From Candidatus Nanopelagicales bacterium (GTDB lineage: Bacteria; Actinomycetota; Actinomycetes; S36-B12), in NCBI GenBank assembly GCA_018401415.1, contig JAGYKV010000010.1:124001-188000 (forward strand): a stretch of 64,000 nucleotides of DNA. The letters are read 5' to 3'. This document shows positions 18,415 to 27,457 of this stretch, piece after piece; the first letter of the stretch is position 1; every line of letters begins with the position of its first letter. The position numbers and the translations under genes were made by a program. Under the pieces are notes generated by a model. That model worked only from the letters and a program-made list of their open reading frames with translations. It had not been told where the DNA came from and ran no database searches.

Positions 18415-18549
18415 CTATTCCTGATCCCTGCTTCGAACGATCACACCACGTACCTCAAGCACTTGCGCACGTGTCACACTCTCGCAGCCAATGCAGTACG
18501 AGCGATCCCCAACTGGTCGCTCTGGTGACAAAGGATGCATGACGTGCAT
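18415..18549 (-). CDS. Possible 44-residue CxxC small protein
   Basis: An ATG-initiated frame encodes 44 residues with protein-like composition: MHVMHPLSPERPVGD, then a CIGC pair (possible metal ligand), then RAQVLEVRGVIVRSRDQE. There is no clear ribosome site and no recognised family. It lies downstream of, and on the same strand as, the erythromycin-esterase-like gene. Listed because nothing else explains this stretch. Confidence 0.25.
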   Translation of the reverse strand: MHVMHPLSPERPVGDRSYCIGCESVTRAQVLEVRGVIVRSRDQE

Positions 18550-18672
18550 TTGCCGTTAACAAAGGCCATCCACTTTGTAGAAATTCATCTACCTCTTTGA
18601 GCAATGGTTGTTCTTTTCTTAACAAAATTCAACCCCGCCAGAACAACGGATACACACACAATTAATGGTTAC

Positions 18673-20007
18673 CTATAACCCAGTGGGGTATGTTTCGGGC
18701 GGTTCGCCCATGTCCCATAATGCGGTTCGCTCTAATGGATTAAGTGCGGTCGTCGTATCGATGTGAATTACCACATCAAACTGTGATCGCAGATTTGCCT
18801 GAAACCAGTGACTGGTGCGTTCGGACTCTGGACGATAAACGACTCCGATTGCTCGCTCGAGCCGACTCTCACCCAATGCCTCGTTTCCAAAACCAGCCGT
18901 TGGGATCAGCATGAGCGGTTCCTGCATAGCATGCAGAGCACTCTCGTAACTCCCTGCCAATGCAGGGCGGACTCGTTTACGTTCAGCAGAAGCACCCCAC
19001 TCGGAGGCGGCAGTAACTCTGCCCGAGTAGGTTGTGAAACCAATGATGAATGTCTCACTTGGCCACATTTCCCTCACCAGTTGACCAACGTTAATCTCTC
19101 CCCTTCGCGACATTTCAGTGGCGCGGGCATCGCCAACATGCGAGTTATGAGCCCATACAACAATTCGTGCATGATGTGACTCATTAATTAAGTGTTTGCT
19201 CAGTGCAGACAGGGTTTCTACCATGTGGGTGTCCCGCAGATTCCATGATAGAACGTGGCCTTTGTACATATTGCGGTAGTAACGTTCCGCATTCAATACA
19301 AGCTGAGCATTTTGCTCGGCGTAGAAAAACTCATCCCGAGCCACCCATCCGTCTCGCGAAAGAATTTCATCCCGTCGGTTGCGAAGATCGAGTAATTGTT
19401 CAATTACCTCGTTCTCACAAGCTGCGGAAATATTCATGGTTATGGCATGTCCATACCTGCGACCTTCACTTTCGAAATCATCGAAACATGAGTATCGATG
19501 TCTGGCACCAGCAGCCGCCTGAGGATCAGCCGTCTCAAGATACGAAATAACAGCTTCCATTGATGCTCGTAAACTGTAGAGATCAAGTCCATAAAATCCT
19601 GTCATTGATTGCTCACTTCTCTTTGACATGTTGTGCGCATATAGCCATTCAATAAAGGCCACAACGTCTGTATTACGCCACATCCATGCCGGAAAACGCC
19701 GGAAATCACGCAGCGACTCTTGTGCATCTTGATCGAATCCGAGCCCATGCACGTACCGATTGACCCGATACGCATCTGGCCAATCCGCCTCTACGGCAAC
19801 GGCATTAAATCCCTCGCGTTCAATGAGTAGTTTCGTTATTCGAGCTCGCTCCCTATAGAACTCGTGAGTTCCGTGTGAGGACTCTCCAATAAGGACTATT
19901 CGAGCATCACCAATCATCTTCATCAGGTTGTCGTAATCGAGGGAACTGCCTGAAATCAACGAATAATTGGACACAATGCCAGATGTTTCAGTTTGCGTAA
20001 TCTTCAT
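18673..20007 (-). CDS. Erythromycin esterase family protein
   Basis: About 444 residues of the erythromycin esterase/EreA-like superfamily (PF05139). Family motifs are IGESSHGTHEFYRER near the N terminus, AVEADWPDAYRVN, FYGLDLYSLRASM and VVWAHNSHVGDARATEM. Most family members are not antibiotic-resistance enzymes, and the true substrate is unknown. In mycobacteria a similar domain is fused to a phosphoribosyltransferase (Rv2030c) in the dormancy regulon; here a phosphoribosyltransferase-hydrolase gene is divergent next door. The ATG at 20007 gives MKITQTE; an upstream ATG adds 15 residues inside the regulatory gap. Confidence 0.88.
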   Translation of the reverse strand: MKITQTETSGIVSNYSLISGSSLDYDNLMKMIGDARIVLIGESSHGTHEFYRERARITKLLIEREGFNAVAVEADWPDAYRVNRYVHGLGFDQDAQESLRDFRRFPAWMWRNTDVVAFIEWLYAHNMSKRSEQSMTGFYGLDLYSLRASMEAVISYLETADPQAAAGARHRYSCFDDFESEGRRYGHAITMNISAACENEVIEQLLDLRNRRDEILSRDGWVARDEFFYAEQNAQLVLNAERYYRNMYKGHVLSWNLRDTHMVETLSALSKHLINESHHARIVVWAHNSHVGDARATEMSRRGEINVGQLVREMWPSETFIIGFTTYSGRVTAASEWGASAERKRVRPALAGSYESALHAMQEPLMLIPTAGFGNEALGESRLERAIGVVYRPESERTSHWFQANLRSQFDVVIHIDTTTALNPLERTALWDMGEPPETYPTGL

Positions 20008-20067
20008 GAAGTTAGTGTCTCGGGGTTGGAGATCAAATTTACATTGAAGCAATCACATTGACTTACT

Positions 20068-20081
20068 ATTGACCGGTCAAT
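20068..20081. promoter_or_regulatory. 14-bp perfect palindrome between divergent stress genes
   Basis: ATTGACCGGTCAAT is a perfect palindrome midway in the 165-base gap between the erythromycin-esterase-like and PRT-hydrolase genes. It also overlaps a possible -35 (TTGACC). It is a likely operator for a dimeric regulator that controls both genes. It does not match the mycobacterial DosR box. Confidence 0.55.
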
Positions 20082-20172
20082 TTATCCGGAAGGTGTGATC
20101 TGATTCAAACCCACTGTTCCACAATGAATTTTTCATAGATATCCCTTGAATATTCTCATTTGGAGGTTACAC

Positions 20173-21468
20173 ATGAATTTCACTCAGTTTCGCAACCGTT
20201 CGGATGCAGGTCAAACTCTTGCACGTGCGCTGGAACCGCACCGGAACCAAAATCCCCTCATTCTCGGACTACCTCGGGGTGGAGTTCCTGTTGCCTGGGA
20301 AATCGCCCGAGTGCTTGATACCGATCTTGATGTTCTTGTCGTTCGAAAATTGGGTGTTCCTTGGCAACCTGAATATGCCTTTGGCTCAATCGGAGAAGCA
20401 AATGTGACCATTATTGATCGAGATGTCAGTGCTTCCACAGGCCTTAGCGACCGAGATATTGAATTCGTAATTAAGAGAGAACGCGCTGAATTGAGCAGGC
20501 GCATTGAACTGTTTCGAGGGAACGAATCAATGGCTGATGTCCAAGGCCGGGAAGTCATTGTTGTCGATGATGGAATGGCTACTGGATCAACAATGCTCGC
20601 AGCAGTTGAAGTCCTGCGAAAGCTGGGTGCACACCGAATTGTGGTGGCCGTGCCGGTTGCATCAACACAAGCGGTTCAGAAAGTTGCCCTGCATGTTGAT
20701 GAGTTGATATGTCTATACACGCCAAAGCCCTTCAACGCAGTTGGTGTCCATTATGAGGACTTTAGCCAGGAGACAGACGAACATGTTCGGACCCTTTTGG
20801 CAGGGTGTGGCTCACTCGCTACTTCCATCCCCACCACGAATCTATATGGAGTAGAAATATTCTTGCCTGGCTCGCTCACCTTGCCTGTTGATGCACAAGG
20901 AATAGTGGTTTTTGCCCACGGAAGTGGAAGCAGCCGACTGAGCTCACGCAATATTCACGTTGCGAAAATTCTACAAAGAGCCGGGATGGGCACCCTGCTT
21001 TTTGACCTGCTCACGATTGAGGAGGCAGAAGATCGGAGCAACGTTTTTAATATCCCACTCCTAGCCTCGCGACTCGAGTCTGCTGTGGACTACCTGCAAT
21101 CACATTCGCAGTGGGCCTACTTGCCAATAGGACTCTTTGGTGCAAGTACGGGAGCAGCTGCAGCGCTGGTGGCGGCGGCCCGCAGGCCAAGTCAAATCAG
21201 TACCGTGGTCTCACGTGGTGGTCGACCCGACTTAGCTGGAGAATCTTTGCCCTTGGTCGAAGCACCCACCCTCCTTATTGTTGGTGGTCTTGATCATGGG
21301 GTCATTGAATTCAACGAACTTGCGGCATCACAACTGCATTGCTCACATGAGATGAAAATTATTGCGGGGGCGTCCCACCTATTTGAGGAGCCGGGTACCT
21401 TGGATCAAGCAGCAGTTCTGGCTCGAGACTGGTTTGCCGCCCAACTGCCGCTACATCTGGTCTATTAG
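20173..21468 (+). CDS. Phosphoribosyltransferase fused to an alpha/beta hydrolase
   Basis: A 431-residue fusion. Residues about 1-210 are a type I phosphoribosyltransferase with PRPP loop VIVVDDGMATGST, the LPRGGVPVAWEIA entry motif and a VRKLGVPWQPEYAFG segment. Residues about 225-430 are a dienelactone-hydrolase-like alpha/beta hydrolase with nucleophile elbow GASTG, an Asp in GGLDHGV and a His in GASHLF. This fusion resembles mycobacterial Rv0571c of the DosR dormancy regulon. ATG 20173 has a GGAGG site 6 bases upstream. The function is unknown; the neighbours suggest a stress or dormancy role. Confidence 0.88.
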   Translation: MNFTQFRNRSDAGQTLARALEPHRNQNPLILGLPRGGVPVAWEIARVLDTDLDVLVVRKLGVPWQPEYAFGSIGEANVTIIDRDVSASTGLSDRDIEFVIKRERAELSRRIELFRGNESMADVQGREVIVVDDGMATGSTMLAAVEVLRKLGAHRIVVAVPVASTQAVQKVALHVDELICLYTPKPFNAVGVHYEDFSQETDEHVRTLLAGCGSLATSIPTTNLYGVEIFLPGSLTLPVDAQGIVVFAHGSGSSRLSSRNIHVAKILQRAGMGTLLFDLLTIEEAEDRSNVFNIPLLASRLESAVDYLQSHSQWAYLPIGLFGASTGAAAALVAAARRPSQISTVVSRGGRPDLAGESLPLVEAPTLLIVGGLDHGVIEFNELAASQLHCSHEMKIIAGASHLFEEPGTLDQAAVLARDWFAAQLPLHLVY

Positions 21469-21514
21469 CCGCAGTCCATCACCCGCCACGGGCTCTCCAT
21501 GCGTTTCAACCTGT

Positions 21515-22801
21515 ATGGATGACAAACTGAGCCACATGCGCACGCTCCAGCGGCTTCTACCCGTTTACCTCTTGGAGGCTTCCAACTTCACTTCGGGTCT
21601 GGGTAATTCGATCATCATGATCACCATTCCGTGGCTTGTGTTGGAACGAACCGACTCACCAGCTTTCGCCGGATTAGTACTCGCTCTCTCTGCACTTCCT
21701 GCTTTACTCGCATCGCCATTGAGCGGCTGGATGGTGGATCACATTGGTCGCAGAGTTGTGAGTATCGGTGCTGATCTTTTATCGGCTGCTTCCGTCATTG
21801 CATTTCCACTCTTTGCAATTCTCTTTGGACTGACGGACATAGTGATTTTGGTACTTGCTGTCGTTGGGGCAATTTTCGATCCCGCCGGGTACACCGCTCG
21901 CCGAACCTTGCTCACTGATACTGCTCAAGCATCTGGAATGGATCAAAATCGGCTAAACGGTATCCACGAAGGCGTATTTGGAGTCAGTTGGATCGCAGGA
22001 CCTGTGGTGGGGGCATTTCTCATTGCGGGCGTGGGTGCAATCAACGCCTTCTGGGTTGCCGGTGGATTGTTCCTGTTTGCTGCGGCAAGTTTGGTCTTTT
22101 TGCGGGTGGGTGACGCGGGTCAGGAAGCCCGGGAAATAAAGAAGGCGGAAGGTAAGCAGGAGCATCATGCTTTGATCAGAGGGTTTGTCATTCTGTGGCA
22201 AGATAAATTACTGCGCACCATCACGGTTGCCGTGCTCATTATTGCGATCGTTTATCTGCCTACCGAGTCCATAATTCTTCCCGCATATTTTCTCGATCTC
22301 GCTGAACCTCAAAGCCTAGGAATCGTGATCGGAGCCATGGCCGCGGGATCGGCCATTGGCGCATTCGCCTACGGGTGGATTAGTGCGCGCATGTCACAAC
22401 GGACACTCATTAGAACAATTTTGATTGGTACGGCGGCCAGCATTCTTCCCATGGCAATTCTTCCGCCCTTACCCATTTTGGTCGCCTCCGCATTTTTCCT
22501 CGGGCTGTTCTGGGGACCGTTTAATCCACTTATGAGCACGCTCGTTCAGCAGCGGGTTTCCCCCGATGAACAGGGCCGAGTGTTCGGCGCTCAACTCTCA
22601 GCGTTTTATGCAGCCCCACCGCTAGGAATGGTGCTCGTTGGCCTGTCCGTGGAGCGATGGGGTGTGCAAGTCACCTACATAGCACTCGCGGCTGCCCTTT
22701 CCATCACGGCAATTGTGGCCGTATTTGCCCGAGCCATTCGAGAACCTGGCAACCTTGAAGCGGATAAGGATCAGCGCTTAAATAAATCAGCGCTTAAGTA
22801 G
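21515..22801 (+). CDS. Major facilitator superfamily transporter
   Basis: About 428 residues with 12 predicted helices. The MFS motif between helices 2 and 3 reads GWMVDHIGRRVVS, and the loop before helix 8 has AYGWISARMSQRTL. It resembles MFS_3-type drug or metabolite exporters; the substrate is unknown. ATG 21515 is chosen since the family N terminus (LLPVYLLEASNFTSGLG) follows; the open frame extends further back inside the preceding gene. It starts 46 bases after the PRT-hydrolase stop, so it is possibly co-transcribed. Confidence 0.85.
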   Translation: MDDKLSHMRTLQRLLPVYLLEASNFTSGLGNSIIMITIPWLVLERTDSPAFAGLVLALSALPALLASPLSGWMVDHIGRRVVSIGADLLSAASVIAFPLFAILFGLTDIVILVLAVVGAIFDPAGYTARRTLLTDTAQASGMDQNRLNGIHEGVFGVSWIAGPVVGAFLIAGVGAINAFWVAGGLFLFAAASLVFLRVGDAGQEAREIKKAEGKQEHHALIRGFVILWQDKLLRTITVAVLIIAIVYLPTESIILPAYFLDLAEPQSLGIVIGAMAAGSAIGAFAYGWISARMSQRTLIRTILIGTAASILPMAILPPLPILVASAFFLGLFWGPFNPLMSTLVQQRVSPDEQGRVFGAQLSAFYAAPPLGMVLVGLSVERWGVQVTYIALAAALSITAIVAVFARAIREPGNLEADKDQRLNKSALK

Positions 22802-23182
22802 CGGGGTCTTAAGTAACAGGGTGACGTACGCCCCAATGAACCCCACACCGATTGCAAGATAAGCAAATCGCGCAATGGTCCAATCGGCCGGCATGAACAC
22901 GGTGAGCAGGGTCATGGCTCCCCCCGCCACGACCATGACCGCTGCAGCCCGACGTATTGATATTTCTGGCGCTGACCTCACCAGCCACATTTGACCACTT
23001 AATGCGAGCAGAGCAGCGCCCATCATCCGGAGAGCCCAGTCGCTGGTGTCGGAAGTGGTGAGTCCTAAGAGTTCACCAAAGAATGTTGGCAACGCAATGA
23101 GTAAGATCGAACTGATGAGAAAAACTATGGAGCCCGCACCAAGGACTCGGCGCAGATAATACGTCTGGTCGTGCCCGGTCAA
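22787..23182 (-). CDS. Four-helix small membrane protein
   Basis: A 131-residue hydrophobic protein with four predicted helices (about 12-34, 48-68, 78-96 and 103-124). No family is recognised with confidence. Its ATG overlaps the stop of the Na+/H+ antiporter gene by 4 bases, so the two are translated together and the product could be an accessory of the antiporter. Its end overlaps the convergent MFS gene by 15 bases. Confidence 0.7.
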   Translation of the reverse strand: MTGHDQTYYLRRVLGAGSIVFLISSILLIALPTFFGELLGLTTSDTSDWALRMMGAALLALSGQMWLVRSAPEISIRRAAAVMVVAGGAMTLLTVFMPADWTIARFAYLAIGVGFIGAYVTLLLKTPLLKR

Positions 23183-24399
23183 GGTGTGTCGTCCCGCACA
23201 TCTAGAACCTTAGCAACTGGCACCGCAGTGAGACCGTATACAAACACTGTAACGACAATAATCACAAATGCGGCTGGTAGGAGTTTGTCTGCGCCCGGCA
23301 TCTTCGTTGCAATAAGCGTCGCCGAAAGGCTTGATGCTGTTGCTGCAGCCACAATGCCACGAGGATCCATCCACCCGATAAAAGCACGCTCCTTTATACT
23401 CAGGCCTGCTCTCGCCGTTGTGATTGCCGCAACTATCGGCCTCACAACAATAATGAAAATAACAGATGCACCGATTGCGGGAAGCACTATTGATTCCAGG
23501 GCGGGCGAAGGCACCATTGCCGCAATGCTCACGAACAACACGCCTATTCCAATTTGAGTTACCGTGTTGAAGAACGGAACTGCATCGTCAAGGCTGGCGT
23601 TGAATCGTTTCGCAAGCGGATGCATTGCTCCACCCATTAAGAGAGCGGCTAACAGCCCACTGTCCTCAGCAAGGAAATTTGCAAATCCCGCAGCAAATAG
23701 CACCGACCCAATAAGTATCTGGGTGCCCATAAATTTATTCCCGTGCGAAAGTCGGACGCCCAAGACTGCAAGAAGGACACCCCCCAAGCCAACCACTATT
23801 GCCACCAACCAACTGGTAAGCAGGCTGACAATGGCTTCGAGTGGCCGATCAATATCACTGACACGAATGACTTGAAAAATCATGACGGCAAGAATTGCAC
23901 CAATCGGATCAAGCAGTGTCCCTTCCCACATCAAGATTCCTCGCACCCTTGCCTTTGGCCGGACAAAGTTAAGTATGGGAGTCACCACTGTTGGTCCCGA
24001 AACGATCAAAATCGCTCCGAGCAGTATTGCAATGGGCCATTCAAGTCCGAGCACGAAATGGCTGATGAGTGTGCCAGCTACCCAGGTAATGGGCGCACCG
24101 ATCCAAATGAGACGACGAACCACATTTTTATCGGAACCTTTTAGCGGAATTGTTCCAAGATCCAGCCCACCCTGGAATAAAATGACGGCAACAATCAATT
24201 CAACCGCGACCGGAAAAGCAGGGCCGAGAATTTGATCCACCCTGAGATCGGGAGCAACCACACCGAAGAGAAAACCTGCTGGCAGTAGAAGAATGAGAGC
24301 GGGAACACGCAGCAAGGGTGCGATCACCTGGCAGGCGGTTGCAATTCCAAAAACTAGGGCAGCCGCCAACATGATGTCGCCTTGGGACAGGTCAGTCAT
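23179..24399 (-). CDS. Cation:proton antiporter, CPA1/NhaP type
   Basis: A 406-residue membrane protein with about 12-13 helices, typical of Na+/H+ exchangers. Characteristic stretches are LILFQGGLDL-like VILFQGGLDLG, ALLMGGAMHPL and the GWMDPRGIVAAATASSL motif, which matches the conserved GW(M/R)DPRG of bacterial NhaP proteins. It lacks the cytosolic C-terminal regulatory domain. It probably serves sodium export or pH homeostasis. It is the first gene of a two-gene unit with the small membrane protein. Confidence 0.88.
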   Translation of the reverse strand: MTDLSQGDIMLAAALVFGIATACQVIAPLLRVPALILLLPAGFLFGVVAPDLRVDQILGPAFPVAVELIVAVILFQGGLDLGTIPLKGSDKNVVRRLIWIGAPITWVAGTLISHFVLGLEWPIAILLGAILIVSGPTVVTPILNFVRPKARVRGILMWEGTLLDPIGAILAVMIFQVIRVSDIDRPLEAIVSLLTSWLVAIVVGLGGVLLAVLGVRLSHGNKFMGTQILIGSVLFAAGFANFLAEDSGLLAALLMGGAMHPLAKRFNASLDDAVPFFNTVTQIGIGVLFVSIAAMVPSPALESIVLPAIGASVIFIIVVRPIVAAITTARAGLSIKERAFIGWMDPRGIVAAATASSLSATLIATKMPGADKLLPAAFVIIVVTVFVYGLTAVPVAKVLDVRDDTP

Positions 24400-24472
24400 A
24401 AACCCCCAATCTGCGACTTCACGAGACTCAACGGTGTGACTGTACTCGCAACCATTGTTTATCGGCTACCAG

Positions 24473-25282
24473 TTAATCATCTTCATCTGAGCGGCTCATG
24501 CGCAGTGACACGTACACGGGGATCAGCGAGAACAGGATGACCACGGTGGCAACAACATTGACCACGCTTGCCTGATTCGGGCGGGCCATTTCCTTCAAGA
24601 TCCATAGTGGAAGCGTCTCGACCCCCGGGGGTGCCGTAAATATCGTGACAATCACTTCATCGAAGCTCAGGGCAAAGGCAAGGATTGCTCCGGCCACAAA
24701 AGCCGGACGGAACTGCGGAAAGGTCACCAGACGGAAGGTTTGCCACACATTTGCCCCGAGATCCATGGATGCCTCCACAAGCCCCGGGTTCATGCGACGC
24801 AATCTGGCGCCCACGTTGTTAAAGACCATCACAATACAAAAAGTTGCATGAGCAACGATCATTCCGAAATAACCGATATTTATGCCGATCTGAGGTAGAA
24901 CTGAGTTGTAGGTATTGCTGAATGCAACACCCGTGACCACTCCGGGGAGTGCAATGGGCAGAACAATTAAAAGATTGATTGACTGTCGCCCGAAAAACTC
25001 GTACCGCTGCAGAGCAAAGGCAGCCATGGTTCCCAAAATCCCCGCGAAAAATGTGGCTCCCAATGCAACAATCACAGAGTTAAGAAGCGCTTCGCGAATA
25101 GACGGGGATTCCCAAGCCACCACCCACCATTGCGTGGTGAGGCCCTTAATGGGCCAGCTTGCCAAGCGCGCAACATTGAATGAGTTCGCAACAACGAGCA
25201 AAAGCGGCACATAAATAACGAGAACAATGAAAGCAACAATAGACACGAGGACGGCGCGAGCAGACTTGGACAGTTGCAGCAT
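24473..25282 (-). CDS. potC: Spermidine/putrescine-type ABC permease, PotC-like
   Basis: About 269 residues with six helices. The PotC-type EAA loop is EASMDLGANVWQTFRLVTFPQ. The start at 25282 (MLQLSKS) is placed 7 bases after the upstream permease stop; a longer frame to 25345 lies within that gene. It is the second half of the polyamine import channel. Confidence 0.88.
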   Translation of the reverse strand: MLQLSKSARAVLVSIVAFIVLVIYVPLLLVVANSFNVARLASWPIKGLTTQWWVVAWESPSIREALLNSVIVALGATFFAGILGTMAAFALQRYEFFGRQSINLLIVLPIALPGVVTGVAFSNTYNSVLPQIGINIGYFGMIVAHATFCIVMVFNNVGARLRRMNPGLVEASMDLGANVWQTFRLVTFPQFRPAFVAGAILAFALSFDEVIVTIFTAPPGVETLPLWILKEMARPNQASVVNVVATVVILFSLIPVYVSLRMSRSDEDD

Positions 25283-25289
25283 GGTTGAT

Positions 25290-26189
25290 CTACAACCTCT
25301 CCAATGCACCCATTTTGCGTACCACCCACAGGTAGACCAACACAAATGTAATTGGAACGAACGAGAACGCGGCGGCTACCGGTGGGTTCAAGTTGATATT
25401 AGAGGCAATGATACTGCCGATCATTTGAGTTGAACCGCCAACGAATCGTGCAACAAGGTAATCGCCGAGGCTTAGAGAGAATGTGAACACTGACCCAGCA
25501 ATAATGGCCGGCTTTATCAGGGGCAGCACGACAGTGCGAATTGTTCGCCAGGATTTAGCACCTAGGTCAGCGGAGGCATCGAAGTAACTATTGGGGATTT
25601 GGCGTACTGCGGTGTACACGGGAAGTGCCATGAAAGGAAACCACAGATACGTGAGCGTGATGATCACTGTTGAGGTGTTAAATCCTGGTCCGGATATTCC
25701 AAAGGGTGCTAATAACCAGTTAAGGAATCCATTTTCGGTAAAGACCACCCGCATGGCAATGAGTTTGACCAGATAGCCGGCCCACAGGGGAAGAGTGATG
25801 GTGACGGCCAAAAAGGCACGCATGGCCGGGGATGCAATCTTTGCCATGTAAATAGCAATGGGAACCGCGAGCACGATTGCAATAAGGGTGACGGCCAGTG
25901 CGATCAGAAGGCTCCGAACGGCAGTAGCGAAGTACGCCGGGACGGTGAAAATACTGACAAAGTTTTCCAGCGTGAAGCCGGGAATAACTTTCGAAGTAAA
26001 CGGGTTGATAAACCAAAAAGCAGTTATCAAAAGGAAGAACAGTGATCCGATGTAAAGAATCAGCAGCCATGCTGTTGGAGGTGTCAGTAACCACAGCAAC
26101 CCACGTCGATTCTGCCGCGGGGTACGAGCGGCGGCTACCTTTACTTCTGCCTGTGTGGGCGGCTCAGGAACTTGCAGAACGGAAGTCAC
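25290..26189 (-). CDS. potB: Spermidine/putrescine-type ABC permease, PotB-like
   Basis: A 299-residue permease. A basic N-terminal tail (about 1-30) precedes six helices with an EAA loop DASADLGAKSWRTIRTVVLPL. It is the third gene of the pot operon, separated from potD by a strong hairpin. It forms the polyamine channel with the PotC-like protein. Confidence 0.88.
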   Translation of the reverse strand: MTSVLQVPEPPTQAEVKVAAARTPRQNRRGLLWLLTPPTAWLLILYIGSLFFLLITAFWFINPFTSKVIPGFTLENFVSIFTVPAYFATAVRSLLIALAVTLIAIVLAVPIAIYMAKIASPAMRAFLAVTITLPLWAGYLVKLIAMRVVFTENGFLNWLLAPFGISGPGFNTSTVIITLTYLWFPFMALPVYTAVRQIPNSYFDASADLGAKSWRTIRTVVLPLIKPAIIAGSVFTFSLSLGDYLVARFVGGSTQMIGSIIASNINLNPPVAAAFSFVPITFVLVYLWVVRKMGALERL

Positions 26190-26225
26190 GACGAATCCTT
26201 AATGAACGATGGCTGGAATGGGAAA

Positions 26226-26263
26226 TGATGTGGTGGAGTCCATTCTCGGACTCCACCACATCA
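26226..26263 (-). terminator. 16-bp perfect hairpin between potD and potB
   Basis: TGATGTGGTGGAGTCC (26226-26241) and GGACTCCACCACATCA (26248-26263) pair perfectly around a 6-base loop. It is followed on the minus strand only by a short T-stretch (CATTTCCC). It is expected to reduce read-through from the binding-protein gene into the permease genes, as is common in ABC import operons. Confidence 0.85.
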
Positions 26264-26269
26264 GATCAT

Positions 26270-27442
26270 TTATCCCTTAATCGTTAGCCAAGCGTCAGTC
26301 CAGTCTTGGAAGCTCGTGCACTGAACATCGGTTCGACCATCGACACACTGCTCGATTGGAGTGGTCCATGGCCAAATCTGATCGAAGTAGACCTCATCGG
26401 TTGCGTGGTACTGCTCGCAATGAGCTTTTGCTTCTTCACTTGATTCGCACCACGCACCATTGGCGGGAGCCATGCCGAAAGTAGTGGCAATCTGGCCGTT
26501 GACATCGGCGGTGCTGACATAGTCCATCCAGAGGTATGCACAGTTGGGATTAGCCGCAGTCGATGACAGCATCCATGCGTCGTACCAACCGGTTGAACCT
26601 TCCTTGGGAAGGGTTCCCTTGAGCTTCTCTTCACCGGAGAGCTTGCGCAAAATCTCCCATGAGGTTCCCACAACGGTGTTTCCACCAACGAAGGATCCAA
26701 TTTGAGCCGCAGGATCAGACCAGTACTCACCGATGATTGCATTCTGCTGCTTCAGTAGATCCACTGCTGCTGCAAGTTGGGTTTCATCGAGTGCATATGG
26801 ATTTGTGATTCCCAGTTCTGGATTGTGGTACATCAGATACACGGCAGCATCGGCAATATAAATAGGAGCATCATATGCGGTGACTTTACCTGCATAGGGA
26901 CTGTCAGCTTCCCACACAACCGACCAACTATCTGGTGCGGTGCCTACTTCTTCCTCGTTGTACTGGAGGATATTTGCGCCTCGGCCAATGGGAACTCCAT
27001 AAGCCTGGCCGTTAATGGTGTCGTAGATCTGTCCCTTCATGCCCGGAACAATGTCGTCGCTGAAGTTTTGAATCAGATCCAGATTCAAAGGTGCAACATC
27101 GCCACCGACAATAAGGCGCAAACTAGCATCGCCCGAAGCGGAAACGAGGTCGTACTGACCTGTGCGCATGAGTGTCACCATTTCGTCGGAGGTGCCCGCA
27201 ACGCGTGGGTTGACCACACATCCGGTGTCCTCGGTGAACTTGTCGGTCCACGCAGGCTCAACGAAACCTGACCAGTTGACAATGTTTAATTGTCCTTCGG
27301 GTTCGCCGACACTTTCCATCATGGGAACGTCGGGAACTTCAATGGACAATCCATCTCCACTGGAACTGGAGTCGCCGCCGCAAGCTGTGAGCACTAATGC
27401 TGCAGCTGCAACGGTACTCAATACGGGTACAAACTTTTTCAT
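26270..27442 (-). CDS. potD: Spermidine/putrescine-type substrate-binding lipoprotein
   Basis: A 390-residue binding protein of the PotD/PotF type. The lipobox LVLTACGGDSS marks a lipoprotein anchored on the outer face of the membrane. Family motifs are LNIVNWSGFVEPAW, VNPRVAGTSDEMVTLM and PIGRGANILQYNEEEV. The substrate is a polyamine or related compound. The gene lies 15 bases after potA. Confidence 0.9.
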   Translation of the reverse strand: MKKFVPVLSTVAAAALVLTACGGDSSSSGDGLSIEVPDVPMMESVGEPEGQLNIVNWSGFVEPAWTDKFTEDTGCVVNPRVAGTSDEMVTLMRTGQYDLVSASGDASLRLIVGGDVAPLNLDLIQNFSDDIVPGMKGQIYDTINGQAYGVPIGRGANILQYNEEEVGTAPDSWSVVWEADSPYAGKVTAYDAPIYIADAAVYLMYHNPELGITNPYALDETQLAAAVDLLKQQNAIIGEYWSDPAAQIGSFVGGNTVVGTSWEILRKLSGEEKLKGTLPKEGSTGWYDAWMLSSTAANPNCAYLWMDYVSTADVNGQIATTFGMAPANGAWCESSEEAKAHCEQYHATDEVYFDQIWPWTTPIEQCVDGRTDVQCTSFQDWTDAWLTIKG

Positions 27443-27457
27443 ACTTTTCCCTTCTGT

